A model generated the notes under the pieces. It was not told where the DNA came from and searched no databases. It worked only from the letters and a program-made list of their open reading frames with translations. A DNA stretch of 22,976 bases from CAZPHI01 sp964586425 (GTDB taxonomy: Bacteria; Bacillota; Clostridia; Lachnospirales; Lachnospiraceae): NCBI GenBank assembly GCA_964586425.1, contig CAZPHI010000032.1, positions 1 through 22,976 of the forward strand, written 5' to 3'. The position numbers and the translations under genes are program-made. Each line of letters starts with the position of its first letter. Position 1 is the stretch's first letter. Positions 14,519-22,879 of this stretch are shown here, piece by piece.

Positions 14519-15871
14519 CTACAAATTATTAACTAACTCTTTAAACATTGTACCGCGCTGTTCATAATTATCGAACATTCCCCAGCTTGCACAAGCAGGT
14601 GATAACAGAACTGCATCCCCTGGTTCAGCCTTCTTAGCACATATATCAACAACTTCAGCTAATGAATCAGCCATGATAATATCATCAAATCCATATCTTC
14701 TTGCTGTCTCAGCTATCTTATCGCGTGTCTGGCCAATGAGAACAAGTAATTTGACTTTTCCTTCAAAAGCCTTTACATATAAATCAAACTCAGATTTCTT
14801 ATCATAGCCTCCGCCTATAAGAATAGTTGGTCTTGTCATAGCTTCGATAGCTTTCACCGCAGCTTCCGGATTAGTTCCCTTTGAATCATTATAATATACA
14901 ACACCATTCTTTGTAGTTACATATTCAATTCTATGTTCAACTGCTTTGAATTTAAGAATCTCAGCTCTGATAATATCGTTTGGCACACCAACGGCTTTTG
15001 TGATAGCTACAGCTGCTGCAACATTTTCATAGTTATGAGCACCAATCAGGTTCATCTCCTCAACATTACAGATAGTTTCAACTGTGTAACCATCATAATA
15101 TCTAATATATCCATTCTCAACATAAGCGCCTGTATCAGGCTTATTCTCTCTTCCAAAGAATACTACCTTGGCTGGACAAATCTTAGCATATTCTCTAAGC
15201 ATTGGATCATCATAGTTAAGTACGCACACCTGATTCTTATTCTGATTTTCAGCAATTTTTTCTTTTGTATATGCGTAATTCTCCATTGTTTTATGTCTGT
15301 TAAGATGATCTGGAGTAATGTTAAGAATTGCGCTTACTATAGGCTGAAAACTATGCGTAGTTTCAAGCTGAAAACTGCTTATCTCTGCAACTGTATACGA
15401 ATTGCTGCTTGTATTCATAACTTCTCCTGTATACGAATTACCAATATTACCTACGATATATGTTTTGTTGTTGTAAGCCTTGATGATAGCCCCAACTAAA
15501 GCTGTTGTTGTCGTTTTTCCATTAGTTCCTGTAATTGCAACAACCTGACCCTTATCATAATTATAAGCAAGCTCGACTTCGCCCCATACAGGTATATTCA
15601 TCTGTCTAAATCTAGTAACGATTTCACTGTCGATTGGTACTCCAGGACTTATAACAAAAAGTTCAACCTTTTTTGCATCCTCTTCTGAAAGAACTCCGAT
15701 AATAATTTCGGCTTTCTCACCATTCAATTTATTCTGAACATCTTCTATCTTAATACTTTCATTTCCATCATATAATATAGCATTAGCTCCTACCTGATTA
15801 AGAAGCTTTACTGCTCCAATTCCACTAATTCCGGTACCTAGAACTAATACATTCTTTCCTGACAATTCCAT
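14519..15871 (-). CDS. murD: UDP-N-acetylmuramoyl-L-alanine--D-glutamate ligase
   Basis: MurD adds D-glutamate to UDP-MurNAc-L-Ala with ATP in the cytoplasm. I chose the ATG at 15871 (450 residues), preceded by AAAGGAC at 8 bases; a TTG seven codons upstream overlaps the ribosome site. The N-terminal Rossmann-like domain (NVLVLGTGISGIGAVKLL) binds the UDP substrate. The Mur ligase ATP loop GTNGKTTTTAL is at 115-125. Further family marks are NITPDHLNRHKTMENYAYTKEKI, HNYENVAAAVAI, VEHRIEYV and YNDSKGTNPEA, with LLSPACASWGMFDNYEQRG near the end as in MurD. murE and mraY, its usual neighbours, are not adjacent. A promoter lies directly upstream. Confidence 0.96.
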   Translation of the reverse strand: MELSGKNVLVLGTGISGIGAVKLLNQVGANAILYDGNESIKIEDVQNKLNGEKAEIIIGVLSEEDAKKVELFVISPGVPIDSEIVTRFRQMNIPVWGEVELAYNYDKGQVVAITGTNGKTTTTALVGAIIKAYNNKTYIVGNIGNSYTGEVMNTSSNSYTVAEISSFQLETTHSFQPIVSAILNITPDHLNRHKTMENYAYTKEKIAENQNKNQVCVLNYDDPMLREYAKICPAKVVFFGRENKPDTGAYVENGYIRYYDGYTVETICNVEEMNLIGAHNYENVAAAVAITKAVGVPNDIIRAEILKFKAVEHRIEYVTTKNGVVYYNDSKGTNPEAAVKAIEAMTRPTILIGGGYDKKSEFDLYVKAFEGKVKLLVLIGQTRDKIAETARRYGFDDIIMADSLAEVVDICAKKAEPGDAVLLSPACASWGMFDNYEQRGTMFKELVNNL

Positions 15872-15910
15872 AATCTTAAGTCCTTTCCGCAAAAATCTGC
15901 ATTAAATTAC

Positions 15911-15939
15911 ATTCTACTATCATTCATTCTATATTTCAA
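15911..15939 (-). promoter_or_regulatory. Internal promoter for murD-ftsW (sigma-A type)
   Basis: Minus-strand TTGAAA (15939..15934) and TAGAAT (15916..15911) with 17 bp between. The -35 overlaps the stop codon of the PBP gene upstream, so murD can be expressed apart from the front of the cluster. Confidence 0.65.
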
Positions 15940-17675
15940 CTATTTTCATCTGTAATAGTTGGTTCAAATCCCATATAGGGAAGTATATTCTCATATAGTT
16001 GCTTTATTACTGGCGCGCATATTGTGCCTCCATAATATATTCCTGTTGGCTCATCAATTATACATATTGATAACAGCTGTGGGTTATCCGCGGGAACAAA
16101 TCCAACAAATGAAGATGTATATTTGCCGCATCCCCTTGGAAGTTTCTGTGAAGTTGCTGTTTTACCGCCAATATTGTAGCCCTCAATCTTGCCATTAATT
16201 CCTCCGCCGGCCGATACGACCTGCTCAAGGATCTCTCTCATCATATCAGAAGTCTCTGATTTAATTGCATTAGTCACTGTTTCATATTCGAATAGCTTCT
16301 CTGTACCATCACTTGCCACCGATTTCACAGCAATATGCGGTGTCACTAATGTTCCGCCGTTAATTATTGCAGAAGCTGCTCTTAGAAGCTGCAGTGGTGT
16401 TATCTGAAATGACTGTCCAAATGAAATAGTTGCAAGCTCGACAGCTCCAACATTCTCTTTTTTATGCATAATACTAGAAGCCTCTCCCGGCAGGTCAACT
16501 CCGGTTTTGCTAAGAATTCCCAATTTACTCATATATACATAAAAATTATCCACACCTACACGCCTACCCCACTCAATAAAAGCAGGATTACATGAATTCA
16601 TAACTGTCTGGGTAAATGTTTGTGCGCCATGACCCGTTGTTCTTGCGCATCTTATTCTTCTATCTTCAACAGTTGTTGAACCTGTGCAGGTATATGTTGA
16701 ACTAAGATTAACTGCTCCTGTTTCAAGAGCTGCTGTTGCTGTAATCATCTTGAATGTTGAACCTGGTTCATATGTATCATTAATGCAAAAATTTCTCCAC
16801 ATGTTATTAAGGAGATTCTGATATTGTTCTTGCGATACCTCTTCTGTCAGTTCATAATTCAAACTATATGGATCATTAAGATTGTACTCTGGATAATTAA
16901 CCATTGCCTTAATCTCACCATTCTGTGGGTTCATCACTATAATTGAAACGCTTTTTGCTTCCTTTTGTTCATATGCTGTCTCTGCTAGTTGCTGCGCATA
17001 TATCTGAATATTATAATCAATGCTTGTATATATATCCATACCAGCAATTGGTTCCTGCCTGTTTTCTTTGGTTCCCTCTAATTCAATTCCATTAGCATCT
17101 GTCAATGTAAGAATATTCCCCTTGGTACCGGACAGATATGAATCGTATTTTACTTCAAGTCCGACAATTCCCTGATTGTCGCTACCGGTAAATCCCAGAA
17201 CTTTTGATGCAAGTTCATTATATGGATAATACCTTTTATAATCCTCATCTACTTTTACGCCTTCAAGATTGTATTCTCTAATTCTATCACCAATCTCTTT
17301 GTCAACGTTAGACTTGATTTTTTCAATTGAAGATACCTTTTCTACGCTTTTTCTAACCTTAGCCTCATCAAGTTGCAGTTCATCTGTAAGAATCTGTATT
17401 ACTCTTTCTTTGTCTTTTATCTGACTATGTATAACAGATACATTACATACAGTTTTATTAGAAGCTAGAACGACACCATTACAATCAAGTATATTGCCTC
17501 TTGCCGCCTTAATACTTCGTTCTCTTTCATGAAGCTTAGTTGCTTCATCAAGATATCTCTGCGATTCCAAAATCATTATTCTGCCCAGATTAACAATAAG
17601 AATAATAATTACCAGAATACATAACGCACATGTTATCAGCATTCTCTTTCTGTGTCTGGTCTTAAGCGTATACAT
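15936..17675 (-). CDS. Class B penicillin-binding protein, SpoVD-like
   Basis: A 579-residue DD-transpeptidase anchored by one membrane span (~12-32) after a basic N-terminus. The dimerisation domain (~50-215) starts with ERERSIKAARGNILDCNGVVLA. The transpeptidase domain has EPGSTFK (catalytic Ser306, Lys309), MNSCNP (SxN motif 361-363) and, in place of the usual K-[TS]-G-T, GGKTATSQ (505-508), so the third motif glycine is alanine. No PASTA domain follows, unlike B. subtilis SpoVD (~646 residues). Being second of two tandem class B PBPs suggests the SpoVD position, but a vegetative role is equally possible. It cross-links septal or cortex peptidoglycan outside the membrane. GAGAGG lies 6 bases before the ATG. 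Confidence 0.88.
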   Translation of the reverse strand: MYTLKTRHRKRMLITCALCILVIIILIVNLGRIMILESQRYLDEATKLHERERSIKAARGNILDCNGVVLASNKTVCNVSVIHSQIKDKERVIQILTDELQLDEAKVRKSVEKVSSIEKIKSNVDKEIGDRIREYNLEGVKVDEDYKRYYPYNELASKVLGFTGSDNQGIVGLEVKYDSYLSGTKGNILTLTDANGIELEGTKENRQEPIAGMDIYTSIDYNIQIYAQQLAETAYEQKEAKSVSIIVMNPQNGEIKAMVNYPEYNLNDPYSLNYELTEEVSQEQYQNLLNNMWRNFCINDTYEPGSTFKMITATAALETGAVNLSSTYTCTGSTTVEDRRIRCARTTGHGAQTFTQTVMNSCNPAFIEWGRRVGVDNFYVYMSKLGILSKTGVDLPGEASSIMHKKENVGAVELATISFGQSFQITPLQLLRAASAIINGGTLVTPHIAVKSVASDGTEKLFEYETVTNAIKSETSDMMREILEQVVSAGGGINGKIEGYNIGGKTATSQKLPRGCGKYTSSFVGFVPADNPQLLSICIIDEPTGIYYGGTICAPVIKQLYENILPYMGFEPTITDENS

Positions 17676-17748
17676 AAGCGGCCTCTCAACATCTATACAT
17701 ATATATAATATATTGTATTAAGACATCAGCATGCTTATGATTAACTTG

Positions 17749-19641
17749 TTAGTCGTGAAGGCCTAAATCAGAGATAACTTCATCTCCGCCTTCCGTAGTA
17801 TCAATGATTTCATCACTATCTCTAAAGACATTCATATATGGCAGAAGGTCTGTCATTATACTTTTAGTCAAAGCCATTACTGGCGATGAACTTCCTACTG
17901 CTCCAGATTCTGGACCTGGTTCATCTATTACTACATATATAACAAACTTAGGATTTTCTGCTGGTGCATGTCCCAAGAACGAGATGATATATTTGTCGTT
18001 GCCTCGTGGAAGCTTTTCAGCTGTACCACTCTTGCCAGCCATTGAATAATCTTCAACCTTGGCTGTCTTACATGTTCCTGAATCAACAGTCGCTTTAAGA
18101 TATCTCTTTAATAGTTCAGATGTGTCCGGTGTAACAGTCTGTTTAACCAACTCTGCACCTATCTTACTTACAATATCACCTGTAACTGTTTCTATTCTTT
18201 TAACCATATGAGGTTTGTAATAATTACCACCATTAATAATTGAGCTGTATGCTGCAACCATCTGAATCATAGTAACATTAAGATTCTGACCGAATGAGTT
18301 AGAAGCCAAATCACTTTCGCTCATATCAGCACTCTTTGTAATACCGTATTCCTCTCCCGGAAGATCAATGGATGTTTTACTACCAAATCCAAATCTTGCC
18401 TGATACTCTGCGAATGTTACAGCGCCTAGCTTTGCTGCAATCTGCATAAGCGATGGATTACATGAATTCATTACAGCCTGCTCCAATGTAAGGACACCAT
18501 GTCCTGACTTTTGATGACATTTGATTGTCCATCCACCAGCCACTTCATATCCATGACATTCGAATGTATCTCCATCATGAACCACACCCTCTTCAAGTGC
18601 AGAAGCAACTGTAATTGGTTTGAAGGTTGAACCCGGCTCATATACTTCCGATACACAGTAATTTCTCCACAATGCATACATGGCATTAGTTGCTGTATCA
18701 TCAGTCATTGCTGATAACTCTTCCTCAGTATATACTCCAGTCAAATCTCTAGGATTATTAAGGTCAAATACAGGATAGCTTGCCATTCCCATTATTTCAC
18801 CATTATTAGGATTCATAACGATAAAAGCTGTATTATTAGAACCATATGTTTCATTGAATGACTTAATATGTTTTTCAATAATACTCTGAACTCCAAAATC
18901 AATTGTTGTAATTACATTATTACCATCAACAGCATTCTTTGTTGTACGCTCTACATTAAGGTCTTCATCAATATATCCATATGATACGCCATCAGTACCT
19001 GTTAGCGATTCATTGTAATAGCTTTCCAAACCCAATTCCCCACCGTTAGCTGTACTTGAGAAACCAATAACATCACATGCAAGTGTCTGAAATGGATATT
19101 TTCTAATATATGTCTCTTCAAGCCATACACCTTTAACATATGGATTATTATCTGTATCTGCAAGTATATTCTGAAGATTTACGACCTGGTCAATTGTCAA
19201 TTCTTTCAAAACCTTCTCATAGCTACTATTAGTTCTTGTTTTTATTAATTCAATAATATAATTTTTATCAAGTTCAAAATTATTAACTACAGCTTCAACC
19301 GTAGGATTAAAAAATTTATCATCACTAAGAATAATCTTTGGATCAAGTATAAGGTTATACACTTTCTCACTATAAGCTAATACAGTTCCATTGCAATCAA
19401 CAATCTGTCCTCTCTTATATGGAATAGTTGTTGATGAATACTGCTGGTGATCAAGTACAGCTTTGGTGTACTTGTCTCCACTTGTGTAATTAATAATGCA
19501 AAGCCTTACACCAAGCACAATAAGAAGGAGTGCTACTATAATTAATCCCGCAGCAATCCTTCTCTTTACGCTAAATGTTACTTTAAGTTTTTTCTTTTTT
19601 CTGCTCCCGTATGTATCCTGCATAGATTTATTCTTACTCAT
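17749..19641 (-). CDS. Class B penicillin-binding protein, FtsI/PBP2-like
   Basis: A 630-residue septal DD-transpeptidase. A Lys-rich cytoplasmic tail (KKKKLK, residues 15-20) and one membrane span (~29-50) lead to the dimerisation domain (~70-250; YKRGQIVDCNGTVLAYSEKVYNL). The transpeptidase domain has EPGSTFK (338-341), MNSCNP (393-395) and AGKSGTAEKLPRG (KSGT 537-540), all intact. An acidic tail (DSDEIIDTTEGGDEVISD) ends it. It directly follows ftsL and resembles its downstream neighbour throughout, so the pair probably arose by duplication. The partner is likely the FtsW encoded further down the cluster. It is presumably the vegetative division PBP (FtsI/PbpB). Confidence 0.92.
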   Translation of the reverse strand: MSKNKSMQDTYGSRKKKKLKVTFSVKRRIAAGLIIVALLLIVLGVRLCIINYTSGDKYTKAVLDHQQYSSTTIPYKRGQIVDCNGTVLAYSEKVYNLILDPKIILSDDKFFNPTVEAVVNNFELDKNYIIELIKTRTNSSYEKVLKELTIDQVVNLQNILADTDNNPYVKGVWLEETYIRKYPFQTLACDVIGFSSTANGGELGLESYYNESLTGTDGVSYGYIDEDLNVERTTKNAVDGNNVITTIDFGVQSIIEKHIKSFNETYGSNNTAFIVMNPNNGEIMGMASYPVFDLNNPRDLTGVYTEEELSAMTDDTATNAMYALWRNYCVSEVYEPGSTFKPITVASALEEGVVHDGDTFECHGYEVAGGWTIKCHQKSGHGVLTLEQAVMNSCNPSLMQIAAKLGAVTFAEYQARFGFGSKTSIDLPGEEYGITKSADMSESDLASNSFGQNLNVTMIQMVAAYSSIINGGNYYKPHMVKRIETVTGDIVSKIGAELVKQTVTPDTSELLKRYLKATVDSGTCKTAKVEDYSMAGKSGTAEKLPRGNDKYIISFLGHAPAENPKFVIYVVIDEPGPESGAVGSSSPVMALTKSIMTDLLPYMNVFRDSDEIIDTTEGGDEVISDLGLHD

Positions 19642-19675
19642 GAATATACCTCTTCATTCTGTTTAATGCTTTATG

Positions 19676-20215
19676 TTATTTATCCGCACTAGGAACATCT
19701 GTATACTGTTTAACATACTGGCTTTCTGATGAATCATATGTAACAACCTGTGATCTTGATGGGTATACCATTCCCAGCTGATTTACAGCAATATCGAGAA
19801 TTTCATCATAATTAATACTTCCATTAATCTCTACTTCTGTCATATCATTATCAGTAATCGCTTTATTAACCTGTGCTTTTAATGATGCTACATTATTAGC
19901 TCTTTCCTGTGATTCCGCATATAAATTAATATATTGGATGCACATTGTAAATAATACTCCAACTACAGCTGTTACCATTAATATATAGAGACAGTTTAAT
20001 TTGTGTAATCTCTTTGCTTCTTTTCTTTCACGGAGAAGTTCTTTCTTCTCTTCTTCTGATAACTGCTTTCTTTCTGGTCTTACCTTCTCTTTTCTCTCTG
20101 GAAGTTCTTCGACCGCTATCTTTCTTACTGTATTACCATATACATAAGAATTATTTAATCTATAATCATTAGTTCTGTAATTATTGGTTCTGTAACCTGT
20201 TGAACTTTTCTGCAT
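19676..20215 (-). CDS. ftsL: FtsL-like septum formation protein
   Basis: A 179-residue bitopic protein with the FtsL layout: a long charged cytoplasmic part (1-72), one membrane span (~75-95; CLYILMVTAVVGVLFTMC), a short coiled-coil (~98-120) and an extracellular end with LDIAVNQLGMVYPSRSQVVTY, similar to the 'LGM-x-x-P' stretch of FtsL/DivIC proteins. The N-terminus has three pentapeptide repeats (YRTNN, YRTND, YRLNN; residues 8-22). The call rests on layout and on its place between rsmH and the FtsI-type PBP; family sequence similarity is low. GGAGG lies 6 bases before the ATG, and the gene is 34 bp after rsmH. Confidence 0.8.
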   Translation of the reverse strand: MQKSSTGYRTNNYRTNDYRLNNSYVYGNTVRKIAVEELPERKEKVRPERKQLSEEEKKELLRERKEAKRLHKLNCLYILMVTAVVGVLFTMCIQYINLYAESQERANNVASLKAQVNKAITDNDMTEVEINGSINYDEILDIAVNQLGMVYPSRSQVVTYDSSESQYVKQYTDVPSADK

Positions 20216-20249
20216 CTACTTCCTCCTTTTTGTCACATCCATGTGACTT

Positions 20250-21188
20250 CTAAACATGTTCAAATACTCTTAACTTCGAACTCTTTGAACGTTTGTTATA
20301 CTCTAGTTCCTCTTCCGAAGGAATTATCGGTTTTCTAGTAATAACCTTTCCCTTTGGCTTGTTACCACATATACACACCGGAAAATCAGGTGGACATGTA
20401 CATGTATTCTCATTGTTTCTGAATCTTGTCTTAACAATTCTGTCCTCTAAGGAGTGGAATGTTATAATGCAGATTCTTCCGCCCGGATTAAGAGAATCGA
20501 TCATAGAATCAATTGAATCTGTAAGTACTTCTAATTCCTTATTTAATTCAATTCTGATTGCCTGAAATGTTTTCTTAGCCGGATGTCCTCCAACAGCCCT
20601 TATCTTCATAGGAATTGCTGCTTTGATTACCTCGATAAGTTCACCTGTTGTTTCAAGTGGTTTTACCTGTCTTGCCGCCACTATGTGTTTGGCAATATTC
20701 TTTGCGAACTTGTCCTCACCATAATCCCTGATTATTCTATAAAGATCAAATTCACTGTAACCATTAACAATATCCTTAGCTGTTGTGCTCTGTCTCTGAT
20801 CCATTCTCATATCGAGCGGAGCGTTCTCTTCTTTATAAGTAAACCCTCTGTCTGCTTCATCAAGTTGATATGACGAAACACCAAGATCAAGAATAATTCC
20901 ATCAACCTTATCAATTCCTAAGTCATCAAGAACTGTTCTAAAATTACAATAATTATTTCTTACAATTGTCACTTTATCTTCAAAGGGTTTTAATCTCTCT
21001 GTTGCTGCCTTGATGGCATCCGCATCCTGGTCTATACCAATCAGTCTGCCAGCTGGGCCTAACTTCTCGGCAATGTGGTATGAATGTCCTCCACCACCAA
21101 GAGTGCCATCTACATATATTCCATCTGGCTTTACATTAAGGTTATCAATTGTCTCCTCAAGTAAAACTGATTTATGCTTAAACTCCAT
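20250..21188 (-). CDS. rsmH: 16S rRNA (cytosine1402-N4)-methyltransferase
   Basis: RsmH (MraW) uses S-adenosylmethionine to methylate C1402 of 16S rRNA in the ribosomal P site. The 312-residue length is normal. Motifs are the start HKSVLLEETIDNL, the SAM-binding YVDGTLGGGGHSYHIAEKL (25-43), LDLGVSSYQLDEADRGFTY, GHPAKKTFQAIRIELNKEL, GRICIITFHSLEDRIVK and the Cys-containing CTCPPDFPVCICGNKPKGKVITRKPI. GGAG precedes the ATG by 7 bases. It lies 18 bp after mraZ in the conserved mraZ-rsmH-ftsL order. Confidence 0.97.
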   Translation of the reverse strand: MEFKHKSVLLEETIDNLNVKPDGIYVDGTLGGGGHSYHIAEKLGPAGRLIGIDQDADAIKAATERLKPFEDKVTIVRNNYCNFRTVLDDLGIDKVDGIILDLGVSSYQLDEADRGFTYKEENAPLDMRMDQRQSTTAKDIVNGYSEFDLYRIIRDYGEDKFAKNIAKHIVAARQVKPLETTGELIEVIKAAIPMKIRAVGGHPAKKTFQAIRIELNKELEVLTDSIDSMIDSLNPGGRICIITFHSLEDRIVKTRFRNNENTCTCPPDFPVCICGNKPKGKVITRKPIIPSEEELEYNKRSKSSKLRVFEHV

Positions 21189-21206
21189 CTTTATACTCCA
21201 TTCCTT

Positions 21207-21650
21207 TTAGAAAGTTAACCCTAATCCTGTCAAACTTTCTGATACTTCTTCCATATTATCTTCAATACTGCTATTAAGTTCATTCCATCTGTTCTTATCC
21301 CAGATTTCCACTCTATTTGTCATACCAATAAGTACAACATCTTTATCTAACATGGCATGTTCTCTTAAGCTCTGGCTCAAAAGAATTCTTCCCTGTTTGT
21401 CAACTTCTGCTGTGATTGCTCCAGCCATAAAGAAACGCTGGAAATTACGTGAATCTTTGCTTGTCATTGGTAGTTTTCTCAACTTTTCAGCAAATGCCTG
21501 CCACTCGTCATTAGGATACACAAAAAGACAGTGATCCAGTCCCTTTGTTACAACGAACTGCTCACCGAGGTCTTCTCTTAGCTTTGCGGGAACAATTACA
21601 CGTCCCTTAGCATCAATTGTATGGTTGTATTCTCCCATAAACATATGCAT
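21207..21650 (-). CDS. mraZ: Transcriptional regulator MraZ
   Basis: A 147-residue protein of two SpoVT/AbrB-like swapped-hairpin repeats that forms ring oligomers and binds tandem repeats ahead of its own operon. The first repeat has GEYNHTIDAKGRVIVPAKLRE (DAKGR 13-17) and the second AGAITAEVDKQGRILLSQSLRE (DKQGR 84-88). The ATG at 21650 is supported by GAGG 8 bases upstream; the family's more common start (MFMGEYN) two codons later would be too far from it. It is the first gene of the dcw cluster. The five AAGTGG boxes at 21679-21736 in its leader make self-repression very likely. Confidence 0.95.
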   Translation of the reverse strand: MHMFMGEYNHTIDAKGRVIVPAKLREDLGEQFVVTKGLDHCLFVYPNDEWQAFAEKLRKLPMTSKDSRNFQRFFMAGAITAEVDKQGRILLSQSLREHAMLDKDVVLIGMTNRVEIWDKNRWNELNSSIEDNMEEVSESLTGLGLTF

Positions 21651-21678
21651 CGCATGTACCTCTTCGTAATCTTTCCTA

Positions 21679-21736
21679 CCACTTTGGGTTAAAACTCTAC
21701 CACTTCAAACCACTTTGTACCACTTTCCACCACTTT
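21679..21736 (-). promoter_or_regulatory. MraZ operator: five AAGTGG boxes
   Basis: AAAGTGG (minus strand) occurs at 21736..21730, 21726..21720, 21716..21710 and 21685..21679, with GAAGTGG at 21706..21700. Four boxes are spaced exactly 10 bp and the fifth is 21 bp further on. MraZ is known to bind short G-rich direct repeats spaced about 10 bp ahead of mraZ. Here the boxes lie just downstream of the promoter's -10, in the start and leader of the transcript, so bound protein would block initiation or early elongation. Confidence 0.8.
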
Positions 21737-21743
21737 TATGTTT

Positions 21744-21772
21744 ATTTTACATTTATTTAATAGAAATAGCAA
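21744..21772 (-). promoter_or_regulatory. mraZ/dcw cluster promoter (sigma-A type)
   Basis: Minus-strand TTGCTA (21772..21767) and TAAAAT (21749..21744) spaced 17 bp. It lies between the lgt terminator and the MraZ boxes; predicted transcription start is near 21737. Confidence 0.75.
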
Positions 21773-21782
21773 GCATTTTTTC

Positions 21783-21831
21783 AAAAAAAAATCGAGCAAG
21801 CCCAGTATTCAAGGGCATTCGCTCGATTTTT
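21783..21831 (-). terminator. Rho-independent terminator after lgt (possibly bidirectional)
   Basis: Minus-strand stem AATCGAGC with GCTCGATT plus an inner GCCC/GGGC pairing around a small internal loop, followed by nine T (21791..21783). The plus-strand copy ends in five T, so it could also stop antisense transcripts. It separates lgt from the dcw promoter. Confidence 0.85.
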
Positions 21832-21876
21832 CACAATATAGTGTGTTGTGTATTCACGCCAACACTATATATTGTG
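21832..21876. repeat. Imperfect 17-bp inverted repeat between lgt and its terminator
   Basis: Arms 21832-21848 and 21860-21876 pair at 14 of 17 positions around an 11-nt loop. It directly precedes the terminator hairpin in the lgt transcript and has no T-run of its own. It may stabilise the lgt 3' end. Confidence 0.5.
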
Positions 21877-21901
21877 TTCTTTATTTAATTTTGACTCAAA
21901 T

Positions 21902-22798
21902 TTATTTTTCTTCTGTTTCTGGTGTTTCAGCTGCCATCTCTGGCGCCATTTTTTTCAATTTTACTCTATTATAGATGATAAATGCTATCGCAGCCACTAC
22001 AAGAACAATTGATAACGCCTGTGAAACCGCAATACTTCCCACTTTAAGCTGGTCAGTTCTCATTCCTTCAATCCATGTTCTTCCAATTCCATATCCTGCT
22101 ACATATAATGCGAATACTTCACCTCTGAACTTCTTGTGCTTTTTATATACCATAAGTAATATAAAAAGTGCTACATTCCATAATGATTCATAAAGGAATG
22201 TAGGGTGGCACTGAATATATTTTACGCCATCCACTATCATTACATTAGTTGCAAGTGATGAATCAACTGTTGTTCCATTATATACTGAATCAAGTGGAAT
22301 CTGCATTGCAAGGAATGAATTACTATATCCACCGAAAGCTTCTCTGTTGAAGAAGTTTCCCCATCTTCCAATTGCCTGTCCAATTACAAGGCCAAGACAT
22401 GCGGTATCAGCCATTGTCCAGAAATTCATCTTCTTTACTTTTGCGAATATGATCATAGTTATTATAGAAGCAATAATTCCACCATATATTGCAAGTCCAC
22501 CATCTCTAATTCCAGTAATTATCTTAATTGGATCAGATGCATATGAACTAAAATCAAATATGCAGTAATACAATCTTGCACCAACTATTGCTGCAATTAA
22601 TGTAAATATCGTAAAATCAACATAATCATCTACACTTTGATGTGTTCTTTTTGCTTCCTGATAAGCTACCAGCGCACCAACTATCATCGCTATTGCAATA
22701 ATTATTCCATAGTACGCAATATTAATTCCAAATATCGTAATGGATTTACCTACTGTAAATTCCAATCCCAGAAAAGGGAATCTAATTGTCTCGTTCAT
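21902..22798 (-). CDS. lgt: Prolipoprotein diacylglyceryl transferase
   Basis: Lgt moves diacylglycerol from phosphatidylglycerol to the lipobox cysteine of prelipoproteins, in the membrane. I chose the ATG at 22798 (298 residues) because GGAGG lies 6 bases before it and the protein then starts MNETIRFPFLGLEF as expected; an ATG at 22843 has no ribosome site. It is a multi-span protein with IRDGGLAIYGGIIAS (residues 97-111) and the Lgt signature GQAIGRWGNFFNREAFGG (140-157), then HPTFLYESLWN and GIGRTWIEGMRTDQL. The C-terminal tail is charged (APEMAAETPETEEK). A single-gene transcript with promoter 22851-22879 and terminator 21783-21831. Confidence 0.96.
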   Translation of the reverse strand: MNETIRFPFLGLEFTVGKSITIFGINIAYYGIIIAIAMIVGALVAYQEAKRTHQSVDDYVDFTIFTLIAAIVGARLYYCIFDFSSYASDPIKIITGIRDGGLAIYGGIIASIITMIIFAKVKKMNFWTMADTACLGLVIGQAIGRWGNFFNREAFGGYSNSFLAMQIPLDSVYNGTTVDSSLATNVMIVDGVKYIQCHPTFLYESLWNVALFILLMVYKKHKKFRGEVFALYVAGYGIGRTWIEGMRTDQLKVGSIAVSQALSIVLVVAAIAFIIYNRVKLKKMAPEMAAETPETEEK

Positions 22799-22850
22799 AA
22801 CTTCCTCCATACTAAAACGCTCTTTATTTGACATTAGCGTCACTTTTTAT

Positions 22851-22879
22851 ATTGTACCTTTTTGTACATAAAATTGCAA
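22851..22879 (-). promoter_or_regulatory. lgt promoter (sigma-A type)
   Basis: Minus-strand TTGCAA (22879..22874) and TACAAT (22856..22851) spaced exactly 17 bp; predicted start near 22844. The rest of the window to 22976 shows no supportable gene, only AT-rich sequence with short open frames. Confidence 0.75.
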
